This document shows, one piece after another, positions 11,801-21,130 of a stretch of DNA of 64,000 bases. Source of the DNA: Plantago ovata (Eukaryota > Streptophyta > Magnoliopsida > Lamiales > Plantaginaceae); contig CM051457.1 in the NCBI GenBank assembly GCA_028274465.1, forward strand, positions 60,202,899 through 60,266,898. Reading direction: 5' to 3'. Under the pieces are notes generated by a model. The model saw only the letters and a program-made list of their open reading frames with translations, was not told where the DNA came from and did no database searches. The position numbers and the translations under genes are program-made. Each line of letters begins with the position of its first letter. Position 1 is the first letter of the stretch.

Positions 11801-12045
11801 GTCCCAGGTCAAAAGCACTCCTCTTCAACTCTCGGTTGCGACTTTTTCCTGGAAAACTCCGTTCTAGATGGGACGGACCATTTGAAATTGTCCAAGTAGC
11901 ACCCCATGGTGCTGTGGAACTCTTGGACAACAAAATCGGACCTACCTTCAAGGTCAATGGAAAGAGAGTTAAGCCGTACCTAGAGCCTCTCGAGTCGACT
12001 CATGAAGTGGAAGTTGACTTGGTCGAGGTACCTATTGTATCTTAG
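8802..12045 (+). pseudogene. Athila pol: RT, RNase H, integrase, with two frameshifts
   Basis: Three overlapping plus-strand frames make one broken pol. From 8802 to about 9465 the frame holds an acidic linker and the RT N-terminus. A small deletion near 9463-9470 shifts the frame, and the old frame stops at 9498-9500. From 9470 to about 11815 come RT ([33 protein letters not shown], catalytic FMDDFSVYG), RNase H ([40 protein letters not shown]) and integrase (HHCC around 10950-11075, then [18 protein letters not shown], and the SGQVEVSNR glutamate). A second indel near 11815-11820 moves the tail (RWDGPFEIV) to the frame ending at 12045. The protease expected upstream was separated by the Tat insertion. 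Catalytic residues are all still present. Confidence 0.93.
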
Positions 12046-12190
12046 TTCATTTCATTAGTTTCTTGCACTCTTTATTTGCTTTTGTAGTTGTGGCCTGTGT
12101 GCCTTTTGTCGTGATTCGTTTAGTCTAGTGTTTGTCTTGGTGCCTTAGGTGATTAAGATAGGAAAAAACATCGAAAATCTGGAAACAGAG

Positions 12191-12318
12191 CCAAGCGAAG
12201 CGCTTGGCAAGCCCAAGCGGTCTGCTTGGAATTCCAGTAAGAATTTCATTCTTACTGGAATTTCAAGCGGAGCGCCTGGAGCCTCCCAAGCGCTCCGCTT
12301 GACAAGCGGACCGCTTGG
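12191..12318 (+). repeat. Cluster of GC-rich palindromes (CCAAGCGGNCCGCTTGG type) with a perfect hairpin
   Basis: Four palindromes of about 15-17 bp sit at 12191-12207, 12213-12229, 12286-12301 and 12303-12317. Between them a perfect inverted repeat, ATTCCAGTAAGAAT with a three-base loop and its complement, occupies 12231-12261. The cluster begins about 146 bases after the pol stop. A second cluster of the same palindrome type lies in this element's LTR (14228-14360). Confidence 0.9.
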
Positions 12319-12497
12319 CGGGGACCCTGTACCCAGATTTTCCTCGTTTTTTCCATTCTTCTCACCTTTGCGCACCCGTTTTCACTTGTTTCTTGAGTCC
12401 TTTCAGGTACTACTCATATATAGGAGATTGGACACGAACCTTTATCTCAGGGAAGTGTACTTTCAATCCAATTTTTCCTTTTCATTCAACTTTTCTT

Positions 12498-12536
12498 TGA
12501 TCGAGGACGAGCAAAAGTTTAGGTTTGGGGAGGGGG
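12498..12536 (+). repeat. Internal polypurine-like motif, near copy of the 3' PPT context
   Basis: The bases GAGGACGAGCAAAAGTTTAG followed by GTTTGGGGAGGGGG resemble the sequence immediately before the LTR at 13872-13905 (GAGGACAAGCAAAGGTTTGG, then TTTGGGGAG). Both have a short stem around AGGA and then a purine run. It may be an upstream (central) plus-strand primer or a duplicated PPT. Confidence 0.7.
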
Positions 12537-13011
12537 TATTGGATTTTCAGTACTATATGCTTGTGTGGTTCGTACATGCCTGATTTTACTCAAGTTCATG
12601 TGATTTGTCGTGTTTTTTCAAATTTTTGCATGCATATCATCCATAGATTAGTTGTTGCACGTTGTTGTGTGTGGAGTTTATTGCCAAGTCTTTTGAACAT
12701 TTTTATTGAGTAGACTAAGTGTTTATGACCAGTGATCATATGTTGCATCACTTTGCAAGAAGTTTGAGGCTTGTCTCGCTTGGTTTGTCACATTCGCATG
12801 TGCACTAGTTAAGCTTAGTAGTCTCGACATCACCTTGAGTGGTGTTTCCTCTGCTGCGGTTCACGATGACCTTATTAAATGATGCATGTTAGAATCTATG
12901 GTTGTAACCCGTGTAATTATGTACGTAAGAGGCGACAAGTTCTTCACCTCGATTAGAGATTGCCAAATGCCTAGGAAGGAGGTAGTGTGAGGTGTGCGAT
13001 TCCTTGTATTA

Positions 13012-13229
13012 AACCTATTCTATCGAATAGTTTTGGGGAGGGGGTTGCTTCATTATACTTGTCTTTCGTCTTTGAGTCGTTGTAAAGTTTTCTTTTTCTT
13101 TTTATTTTTTTTTTGTGTCCCAACCTATTCTTTCGAATAGGTTTGGGGAGGTTTCTTTGTAAAAGAGTCTTTCCTTTTTCTTTTTCGTCTTTGTGCTCAA
13201 ATCTATTCTTTCAAATAGGTTTGGGGAGG
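13012..13229 (+). repeat. Three hairpin + TGGGGAGG modules
   Basis: The unit is AACCTATTC, a four-base loop TTTC, GAATAGGTT, then TGGGGAGG. The perfect copy is at 13122-13151. Degenerate copies lie near 13012-13042 and 13198-13229. The same hairpin and purine tail occur in the minus-strand E elements, for example at 28231-28252, 28346-28367, 33982-34003, 34097-34118, 43977-43998 and 44095-44116. Confidence 0.9.
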
Positions 13230-13266
13230 TGTTTTTTACACTTAGTACTGCTGCTTGCCCCTATAT

Positions 13267-13379
13267 ATAAAAATAAAAAAAAAAAAAAAAAAAGAAGAGA
13301 AAGAGAAAAAGAAAAGAAGAAGAAAAGAAAAATAAATATAAAAAAAAAGAGAGAAAAAAAAAAAAGAAAGAAAATAAAG
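13267..13379 (+). repeat. A-rich / GA-rich low-complexity tract
   Basis: About 110 bases of A with interspersed G, including a run of at least 18 A. The corresponding place in the minus-strand E elements is a pyrimidine-rich plus-strand tract (28066-28180 and 43800-43920), so the purine-rich strand is the sense strand in all copies. Frames across it encode only Lys/Arg/Glu repeats and are not taken as genes. Confidence 0.9.
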
Positions 13380-13871
13380 ACTAAGACCCAAAAGCAAAAG
13401 AAGGGTCGTTGCAAGCCAAAAGCAGTCTCGTAGTGTCAAGTGTCATGTAAATATTTTGTCCTTGTAAAGTATCGAGTTGTAAATTCTATCTTTAGTTTCA
13501 TGTCGCCTTTGTCCAAGGCCTGTTCTTGACCACCCTCGTCTTGCTATTCAAGAAGTGGTTGAAAGAGGCTAATTCTTGAGAGTCTGGGTAGAATAGGGGA
13601 GTGTTATCTTTCTAAGGGAACCCTCCTTCGTTTGATGAGAGCCAGTATTGGTTCTCCCTCTCTCGAGGAAAAGTCTCGCTTGGTGAACAGTTGTAAGCCC
13701 TCGGTTTCATAGGCACGGGGCAATTGTAGTATGATAACATGCATCATTTTTCAACCTACTTGCATGTCATGCTCATTTGGTTTTGTTCATAAGCATTTGG
13801 TAGATTCAATAGATTAGTTCACTTTACTTGGCATGAGACTCCTTTTGTGTTGCATTTAGGATAGTTTGTTG

Positions 13872-13905
13872 CTTGAGGACAAGCAAAGGTTTGGTTTGGG
13901 GAGTT
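13872..13905 (+). promoter_or_regulatory. 3' polypurine tract of Athila A
   Basis: A small hairpin (GCTTG-AGGA-CAAGC) is followed by AAAGGTTTGG and TTTGGGGAGTT directly before the LTR start at 13906. The same arrangement precedes every complete 3' LTR of the E family on the minus strand, for example at 27451-27486 and 33287-33322. It is the expected primer for plus-strand DNA synthesis. Confidence 0.8.
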
Positions 13906-15291
13906 TGATGAATGTATTTTTTACGCGTTCATCTTGTCTTTTTACCTTCTTTTGCTATCTTCTAGCCTTGTTTTTTTGTTAGTTTTGTAGAATAGTGTCA
14001 CGTTTTGTGTTTTTTGCATTTTCAGGCACTTAGGTACGAAACGGCATTTTTGGAGCTAAAAACGAGCCTTTTTGATGGAAAAGATGGCCCCGTTGAAGTT
14101 CCCCAATCTCCGTGTCTTGTTCGTGAGTGTTTGAGCATCAATAAGCATTGAGAAGGATGAGTCCAAGGCACCCGAGGGCCGTACTAGGGCAAAAAGATTG
14201 AGTTTGAAGACAAAAATCTGTCCAGGAGCCAAGCTAAGCGCCTGGGATAGTGAAGCGCTCCGCTTCATTTTCCAGGAGCTTTGGCACAGCAGCCAAGCGA
14301 AGCGCTTCGCTTGCCAAGCGCTCCGCTTGGACTCTCCAAGCGGTCCGCTTGGAAGCGGTTACGTTTTCGGATTTTCCTTCTTAGATCTGATCTTCTGTTA
14401 CTTTTTGGATACTTTTTGAATTGTAGCTTCGTTTTGGAGAGCTCCTAAGCCCCGAAACTCAGAGAAAACTCAGATTACATTGTATTTTAGATTGGATTAA
14501 AGGTTTTGGCATAGGATTTCATCCATTGTTTCATCTACGGAGAGGTTTTCATCAATACCCACCGATTAGTGACAGCTTGGTGGTAACATTGTATCATTAT
14601 CTCTTGTCTAGTAGTTTGATTTGATGTATTCTATTTACAATTCATATGATTTGATGTCTATGTTCATGAATATGAGTAGCTAAATCCTTTGTGTTGGTGG
14701 AAGAATGTAGAATATGCATGCTATGGGTTATGTTTATGCTTACATGAGATTGTGATTCAATCTTGCTGCAAATTCCTACATATGATTCTTAGTTGCCTAT
14801 AAAATATATTCGAATTGAGTATAGTGACAACTCTTGGTCAATGAAAGCTACAGGATTGTATGTTAGAGATTCGCAGCATGCTAGATAAATGGTGTTAGTG
14901 ACAAGCACCTCTAAAGTATTGATAGTGGTCTTTTATGATGTGTGTCTTGAAAGTTACCTAGACGAGTTGCTTAGCAGACTTGATCGAAGGTTTTACGCAC
15001 TGAACTTGTGAGCATATTCGTAACCCATGCATGTGTATTTGATTTCTACCACCAACCGTTTTCCAAACTTGATTACAACAATCTGATTTCTCGTTGCTTT
15101 GTTCTAAGAAAGCGATTCTATAACATTTGAACTCGTTTTCTGAAATAACTAGCAAAAACCACAATCAAAGCCACGTTAGGCCCCGAGAGAACGACACTCG
15201 GGCAAAACTTGTCATTGCACTCTAGTTTGTGTAGTGATAAGTGTTCTTTGGCTTTTAAAACAAATTTAATTGGTGAAAAACGACATCATCA
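13906..15291 (+). repeat. 3' LTR of Athila A (1386 bp)
   Basis: The LTR starts TGATGAATG after the polypurine tract and ends CATCATCA at 15291, where the sequence switches to that of element X. A partial copy in the opposite orientation lies at 25389-25931. A cluster of palindromes lies at 14228-14360, roughly 320 bases from the LTR start. I do not see a clear TATA box after the cluster, unlike in the E-family LTRs. Confidence 0.9.
14228..14360 (+). repeat. Palindrome cluster inside the Athila A LTR
   Basis: Palindromes at 14252-14266 (GAAGCGCTCCGCTTC), 14295-14312, 14314-14330 (CCAAGCGCTCCGCTTGG) and 14336-14352 (CCAAGCGGTCCGCTTGG) repeat the type found in the internal cluster 12191-12318. 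Confidence 0.9.
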
Positions 15292-15617
15292 CAATTCAAC
15301 CATCTGTATCATCATTGTCCCTATTGTCTTCATTGTCACTACTGTCACGCACATCGTCACTGGTAGAGTTGCAGTGTCGAAGGGAATCTTCAAGATTGGC
15401 CGCCTCTGTTATGGAATCTTCCACCCGGTTTCTCTCCAACAGGTTGTGAACTGTTGAAGGGGAAAGGGCAGTGGTATCAGGACCTCCCCCTCCAGCGTTT
15501 TACACCCCAAGGAGGGTACAGCGAGCTGCTCGGGTATTCAGAGGTTGTCTTCCATGTTTTCCAATGTCGACCACATTCTCTACAGTTGATGCTCCCGATG
15601 TCTATATGATGCTCTCT

Positions 15618-16058
15618 TTAGAAGCAGGCAAGGGGCACCCCAACAAGGTGTTGGGTACCCATGTCATTATGCATCGGAACCAAGCTAGCGCTTCGGAACC
15701 TTCTAGCAACTGCGAACTCATGATTGTATCCGTCGCGGCGAGAATGACCCGGTGCCTTCCAGTTCACTCGAACTTTGCAGTCCTTGTGATGGATTGCTGA
15801 CGTAATAATGGTTTCTGTCCCTTCGGTGGTGCATGAATAGGCATAGGAGTCCTCACTCCAGGTGTACTCTAGCTCCTCCTCTTGGGTAATCCACGACGTT
15901 GTTGCAAAACCCCTTGGCTCGAACGCACATCCAACGAGGTCACCCTTCTTGACATGGTTGTGATTGTTCCCCCTCCAATTCTACACAACAATCATACGGG
16001 AATGCTCCTTTCCCTTGGTATGGTTCCTACAAACAGTAGTTAGTACCTCGTATGACAC
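15618..16058 (-). pseudogene. Unknown ORF of the long E-family 3' block, X copy
   Basis: This is the X copy of the frame at 35161-35601. It reads as a Cys/Trp-containing protein with conserved segments 'GFATTSWI' and 'EELEYTWS.DSYAYS', and carries one internal TAG near 15980. No ATG opens the frame; it starts after an upstream stop, with a TTTGTAG acceptor-like site nearby, so it could be an exon. I do not recognise the family. Confidence 0.55.
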
Positions 16059-16465
16059 AAAACTGACTCAAGCATATGCTAGTGTAAGAACGAAACACAC
16101 AAGTGATAAAATCATCAATCGAGCTCCCCAAACCGTAATGTCTAGCCTAGCTTCTTCATCATGCAACATACCAACGTAACTACTACATGCAATACATCAC
16201 ATTATGCTCTTACTAGACAACCAATATCCTTGATAACAAGGCTTAATTCATACCGTAGTAGTGAAAAATTCTACCATCATAAATCCTCATACTCAACAAT
16301 AAAGCATTCTATCGTCAAATCCACCAACATTACCCCAATAAACACAATCATAAGCAAGAAATCAAAGATAAAGACATATTGCATAACAAGATATATCATC
16401 TAGTAGCAAAATACCCAAATCAACAATCCAAGCAAAATTGAGCATGCAATTGATAGTAAATAACA

Positions 16466-16560
16466 TGGGGCGGTTCGCCCAACACGGGGCGGTTCGCCTC
16501 TGGTGCGGGGCGGTTCGCCTCCCACGTGGGGCGGTTCGCCCCGTGCTCCCCGATACGGGG
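16466..16560 (-). repeat. Internal cluster of GGGGCGGTTCGCCCC palindromes in X
   Basis: Four units with the core GGCGGTTCGCC lie within 95 bases, about 250 bases downstream (element sense) of the protease stop. The E copies have one or two units at the matching site (36341-36379, 40182-40200, 46318-46336). X lacks about 300 bases of flanking sequence found beside the cluster in E3 and E4. Confidence 0.9.
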
Positions 16561-16806
16561 AGACGGTTCCTGTCGTCAGAAAATGCGGTTTTAATCCCCG
16601 AAACCAATTTTTTCAAAAAACCACTCGAAAAATCTCACTCAAACATAAGCATATACGACACAGACATGAACAAATTCGCATACGAGAAGCAAATAGTTCA
16701 AGGATGAATGCATGCAAAAAAAGCAGTAAGGAAAGCGATAAAAATTCCGGGTTGCCTCCCGGATAGCGTCATTGTTTAAAGTCTTTGACTCGACTCCTAT
16801 CTGCGC

Positions 16807-18965
16807 CTATCTCTTCTTTTTGCGGGTACTAGGCTTCCCCTTCATTGATCTCCTGTTCATGCCACGAACCTGTGAATAAGAAAGAATATAGGCTGCAAGA
16901 CCACAGTAGTGAGTAGTGATAGAAATATCGGGCGGATCAGGTGGATCAGATATGGCGTGCAACACGTGTTGCTTGCCATCCATTTCAATAGTGCAAGTTC
17001 TTTGGTAAATGTCCATCACGGATCGTAGTTTAGTCAACAACGTTCACCCTAAGAGTATGACATCCTCCGTTCCAGGTGCAGACGCCGGCATAACTACAAA
17101 ATTGGTGTAAACAGAAGCTTCACCAATCTTGACCAACACATTTTTCACAACTCCTTCGGGTTTCATAAATGATCCATCCGCCAGTTGCACAATAGCTCTT
17201 TCCTCAGATAGTTTTCCATGGTTACTCTTTTCAAACACATTCAAAGGGATTATGTTTGATTAGGATCCCGTGTCTAGTGTGGCACGGACATCTTCAAGCT
17301 CCCCAATCCCTACCTTAACATCGAAACTTTTAGGGAGTGGTTCGGGATCCTCTTGCTCCTCATCACTTGTGTTAGAACCAAGGTCTTTCTCTTCTTCTTC
17401 AGCCTATAGAAGTTCTTCCTTCATGCAAGACTCGCACCTAACAACCTTCTTCATGGTGATTTCGTCAGGTAGATCACCAGCCAATGTAATGGCATTTGAC
17501 TTCACAGTGTTGCTAGGCAGTTTGCCTTGTTCGCTACTTGCTCCTCGGTCGATCAACTCTTGCATCTTTTGATGGGCAAGCCTAGTGCTCTCTTCCAACC
17601 TATCAAGCCTTGCCCTAGTCTTCTCGGAATCTTCTTCATAACGTTTGAGAAAACTTTGGGTGTGATCAACCATCTTTTGCAAGTTCTCCATCAGTTGAGC
17701 TGACTTCGACTTCGGTGGCTCTTTCGGAGCGGGATTTTCGCAGTGGTCATTACCATAGTTTAGCCTACTACGGTCTTGGTTAGGGCCATAAGTTTGGTTA
17801 GCCGGTGCATATTCTTGATTGTTTCGGAATCCTCTTCTCCAAAATCCACCTCGAGGATTCCTACCGTCTTGTCCGTGGCTAACTTCTTGAGTACCAAACT
17901 CCGTAGCAAAGGCTTCTTCTTCGCCTCCTCGAGCCCAGTTGCCATCATCGTATGCCAGCTCCGATCTACACATATGAGCCCCATGTCCATAGTTCTTGCA
18001 TATTCGGCATACTTCGTTTGAAACAATTGTTCCGGTGGCGCTCTTGAGGACTTGCTTCAATTCGTTGGTAAACAACTCGAATTGATCCCCATTCCCACTA
18101 TACATAGGGGCTTCTTGAGTCGGTGGAGCTTCAGGTCCACGTCTCCTAACCATTGCTCTTGGATCCTTGAACTGCGAACCCTTAGCAAGCCTTTCGAAAA
18201 CTGCCCAGACGGCTTCTGCGGTTTCCTCCCAAATATTGCCTCGGCATTGGAAATCCACCACTTGTTGGTTCTCGAAGGTTAGTCCATTGTAGAAGTGTTG
18301 GACTAAGTCAGAAAGTTCAAAACCATGGTGAGGCACTTGTTCGTGGGATCTTGGAACCTCTCAAACGCGGTGTAGATGGTCTCATCATAGTCCTGCTTGA
18401 ATCCAGTGATCTGCGCGTTAAGCGCGGTAGTCAAGGTGTGAGGGAATTATTTCTCCATGAAAGCTGAAAAAACCTTCTCCCAAGTGTCCAGCGAGCCTGC
18501 TGGTAGAGAACTCAACCATGACTTGGCTCTGTCGCCAAGTCCCATAGCAAAAACCTTCATTCTCAACTCGTCCGTTGTTATTTCAGCTCCGGGTCGTGGG
18601 AGTTGGTTGACGAAATCATCGATATCATGCAAGTACACCATCACATCTTCCCTTGATAAGCCATAGAACCTCGGAAGTTGTTGGAATGCGTGGTTCTTGA
18701 TCTCCAGATCTCGGGTTGCAGACGAAAGAACAATCGCCGGTCCCCTCATACGATCCTTGGTGGGTTGAACCCAGGCTTTCAGTGGTCTAGCTTCTGCCAT
18801 TCCATCGATTTCCTTGAAAAGAATGTGTAGAGATTCAGAGAAATCGGTATCCTCTATTTCCTCTAGTGCGCGCCTTTCAAGTAGTCGCCTTCTTTGGTGG
18901 TAGACTCTGTCGATCTCAGCAATTGAATCAGCAAGCGGTGTTCCTGCAGAACGTGTATGCGGCAT
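16807..18965 (-). pseudogene. gag-protease of element X, broken by stops and a frameshift
   Basis: The ATG is at 18963-18965. The first 172 residues hold the gag N-terminus and the retrotransposon gag domain (around 'AKSWLSSLPAGSLDTWEKVF'). A TAA near 18444-18446 replaces the Tyr codon of sister copies, and a one-base deletion near 18333 shifts the frame. The next frame (18336-17404) carries the CX2CX4HX4C zinc knuckle CRICKNYGHGAHMC and an Arg/Gly-rich stretch. Stops replace Gln near 17405, Tyr near 17257 and Arg near 17042. The aspartic protease keeps DTGS near 17265. The frame ends at 16807 with a Lys/Arg tail. There is no RT, RNase H or integrase. Confidence 0.9.
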
Positions 18966-19089
18966 ACACTATCTGTAAAAGACTGGGAAAGCAGTATCAG
19001 AGAGAGATTAAAAAGGAAAACTAAAGCTAGTAGAATTAGGAATCTAAAGCTGAAAATATAAACAAATTAAACAGAAAAAAGGAGTATAG

Positions 19090-19107
19090 TCCCCGGCAGC
19101 GGCGCCA
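19090..19107 (-). promoter_or_regulatory. Primer-binding site of X (tRNA-Asp type)
   Basis: Minus strand TGGCGCCGCTGCCGGGGA, three bases inside the LTR. It differs by one base from TGGCGCCGTTGCCGGGGA of the sister elements, which is complementary to the 3' end of plant tRNA-Asp. Confidence 0.9.
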
Positions 19108-19110
19108 ATT

Positions 19111-20408
19111 TGATGAAACGTGGAATTGTCGGGTCCCGATGAATAATCAAATAAATTTGTTATTTAGCCAAAGGCAATTCACAACTACAACGAAAACCAT
19201 AGTGTAGTAGTAGAATAACCTCGAGTGTCGATCTCTAAGGACTATAACTAGCTTTATCAAATCTAATTTAGAATATAAAAACAGCAAACAGATAGCAAAG
19301 GGGTTTTTCTAACAGATAATGGAGATTGGTGATAGTATGATCCTTCAAAGCATAATGGGTCGATAATCATGCATAAATTCCTCGGTCTTGCATAGAGATC
19401 TTTGAATCAATCTGGTGTCCTGTTGCAATTATTAAGCACTACGAAGATAATGGGTCTGACAAGTCAATCACTATTGTCCTATTGTGTTCCGTAATTATTC
19501 AACACTACGAAGATAAACTCGCTAACAGGTCGACGAGGGTCCAATTGTGCATAATAATTAAAACAGCATACGAGAATTTAGGCTGTGCCTGATCAACGAA
19601 ATAAAGCAATGACACGGAGTATAATGCGCGATATAGCCATTAGCATGATTATCTTCCCTTCGCTAAGAATTCACATACTACCACCAACGATAAGTTTAGC
19701 TACTCATAATAGGCATGCAATCAACATAAATCATAGAAGAAAACATATTGAAATATATATTAAAATAAGTAGACAAAACTGTAAGATAAAATGTTACCGA
19801 AGGTTGTCAATCTCCGAAGAATTGCGATCCTACGAGCTCCAATCCGTTATGAAAAAGTGTCCCCTAAGCTACGGACCCCCAGAACAGGCTCTGGGAAGTC
19901 CCTACCTAAAACTACGGAGAGAGGTGAGAAAGTAGGTCTGGAAAAGTATGATTTTCGGAGAAAACATAGCAACTATATATAGGCTTCGAATTACTGTGGG
20001 GCGGTTCGCCCCACACACCGGGCGGTTCGCCCGGTGTGGGGCGGTTCGTCCCCGAGAAAAATTCGCGGAATTCCGCATTTTCGACGCGTTTTTGGATTTC
20101 TTCCCCTTTTCGGACTCGGTTTCTGACTTCTAGTAGCCTTCTAACCTCCAGATTCGGCCCCTAGACTCCAAATCTTATCCGGAAACCTTCAGATACTCCA
20201 AATAGGCTTCTGGAACACCAATTCCTTGTCAACTTCAATATAATTGCCCGGAAATCCTCGAATTTCAACCAAAACCTATAAAATAAAATCTAAAGGGAAA
20301 CGTGACACTATTCTAATAAAATGTACTAAAATATAGCTAAATTAACATATAGGATAGCTAAAATAGGTGAAAAAGACTCGAATGAAAGTGTAAAATACAC
20401 ATTCATCA
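19111..20408 (-). repeat. 5' LTR of X (1298 bp)
   Basis: Element-sense start is TGATGAATGTG at 20408 and the end is TTTCATCA at 19111. A TATA box (CTATATATAG) is at 19973-19982. Just upstream of it in element sense are three palindromes, GTGGGGCGGTTCGCCCCAC and ACCGGGCGGTTCGCCCGGT types, at 19996-20054. The part after the TATA contains three imperfect repeats around 'ATTATTCAACACTACGAAG' (about 19425-19575). Confidence 0.93.
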
Positions 20409-21130
20409 ATATGCATCAGCAATGGCCATCTTCTCAGGCCTACTTGGTCAATTCCTCCAACGTGGGAGTCAAGAACTTTTATTAGTAGCAGAGCTACTAG
20501 ACCGAGTGAATGGCAGAGATGCTTTCTCTTAACGTGCTTTGTCCAAGTCACGGGAGCTATCTTGCCTTTCTTCATTTTCTCATTTCTGACGTCACTGTAG
20601 AAAGCTTCAATTTCCTCGTCAGTGGCAGTGACGTCATCTTCAGTTCCAGTGGTTGGAATCTGAAATATCTCCGCTAAATCATCCCATTTCAGGACGATTT
20701 GCGTGTTCTGAACATAAGTAAGGATCACTTTTTCAGTGACTCCTTTACTGTCTATAAGGGACTGGATTTCTCCATTGTTGTAGAATTCCATTGTATCAAT
20801 CATGCTCACTTGCTTACTGCGAGCAGAGATAAAGTTCATGAGGCCTTGCTGCTTGATAAACTCAAGCGCCTCTTCATTTTCGTCATCGAGTTCTTGTTCA
20901 TAAAAGTACCTAATGTACTTTTCTTTTGCAAACCCTCCCCATTGCATCAACATCTCACACTTTGCAGTGTCAAGATATGACGGAGGCATAGGTTTTTCTG
21001 AGATTCGGTCGTTTTTCAACATAACTTTCGTTGTGTTTGTACCCGGAGTAGTCACCGGAGCAGTGCGTGTTTCAGCACTGTCAACCTTTGACGACTTTGA
21101 GGACTTAGATAACTGTCTCTTGGGAGCCAT
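20409..21130 (-). pseudogene. Copia env-like (post-pol) ORF, N-terminal part, cut by X
   Basis: The frame begins at ATG 21128-21130 with a basic Ser/Lys-rich start (MAPKRQLSKSSKSSK) and runs about 240 residues to the X insertion at 20408; the frame then reads into LTR DNA until 20342. The middle has an 'AKCEMLMQWGGFAKEKYIRYFYEQELDDE' acidic-aromatic block, split here for description, and a later 'MKHLCHSLGLVALLLIKVL' hydrophobic stretch. I see no signal peptide. The layout resembles proteins annotated as putative plant transposon protein, but I cannot confirm the family. The copy at 58112-58864 aligns along its length. Confidence 0.75.

Larger units (their letters stand above)
12046..13905 (+). 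other. Athila A 3' non-coding region (no env ORF)
   Basis: Nearly 1.9 kb between the pol stop and the 3' LTR contains no convincing ORF; the longest frames are A-rich or T-rich low-complexity translations. It holds a palindrome cluster (12191-12318), an early polypurine-like motif (12498-12536), three hairpin-plus-purine modules (13012-13229), and an A/GA-rich tract (13267-13379). Blocks of this region are recognisably similar to the minus-strand E elements, for example around 12790-12950 versus the reverse of 28430-28610, although the coding regions differ. The conservation suggests function at the RNA or DNA level, or a common ancestor that lost an env gene. Confidence 0.8.
8802..15291 (+). 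mobile_element. Ty3/gypsy Athila-lineage element A, 3' half, interrupted by the Tat element
   Basis: Visible parts on the plus strand are the RT-RNase H-integrase part of pol (8802-12045), a long 3' non-coding region (12046-13905), a polypurine tract and the 3' LTR (13906-15291). The 5' LTR, gag and protease must lie left of base 1, beyond the nested Tat element. The lineage call rests on the RT and integrase text and on LTR ends TGATGA...TCATCA shared with the tRNA-Asp-type elements nearby. Right of 15291 the sequence continues the 3' region of element X, where homologous copies at 34840 and 44850 run without a break. Element A is therefore inserted in X; CAATT at 15292-15296 is the likely target duplication half. 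Confidence 0.88.
15292..20408 (-). mobile_element. Non-autonomous Athila-like gag-protease element X, 5' part
   Basis: Reading right to left: 5' LTR (19111-20408), tRNA-Asp-type primer site (19090-19107), degenerate gag-protease (18965-16807), palindrome cluster (16466-16560) and part of the 3' block with an unknown ORF (15618-16058). At 15292 the sequence is cut by Athila A. The rest of X, with its 3' LTR, must lie left of base 1. At its right border X interrupts the env-like gene of copia C1 at 20409; the intact copy at 58140 reads through this place. The flanking ATATG at 20409-20413 is the likely target duplication half. Confidence 0.88.

Noticed and set aside
13113-13433. 106-codon plus-strand frame with a long Lys/Arg/Glu tail
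   Set aside because: It is the translation of the A/GA-rich tract and has no conserved protein signal. The same tract lies in the non-coding region of all sister elements.
20342-20408. True C-terminus of the C1 env-like protein
   Set aside because: These codons lie inside the LTR of X and are not part of the gene.
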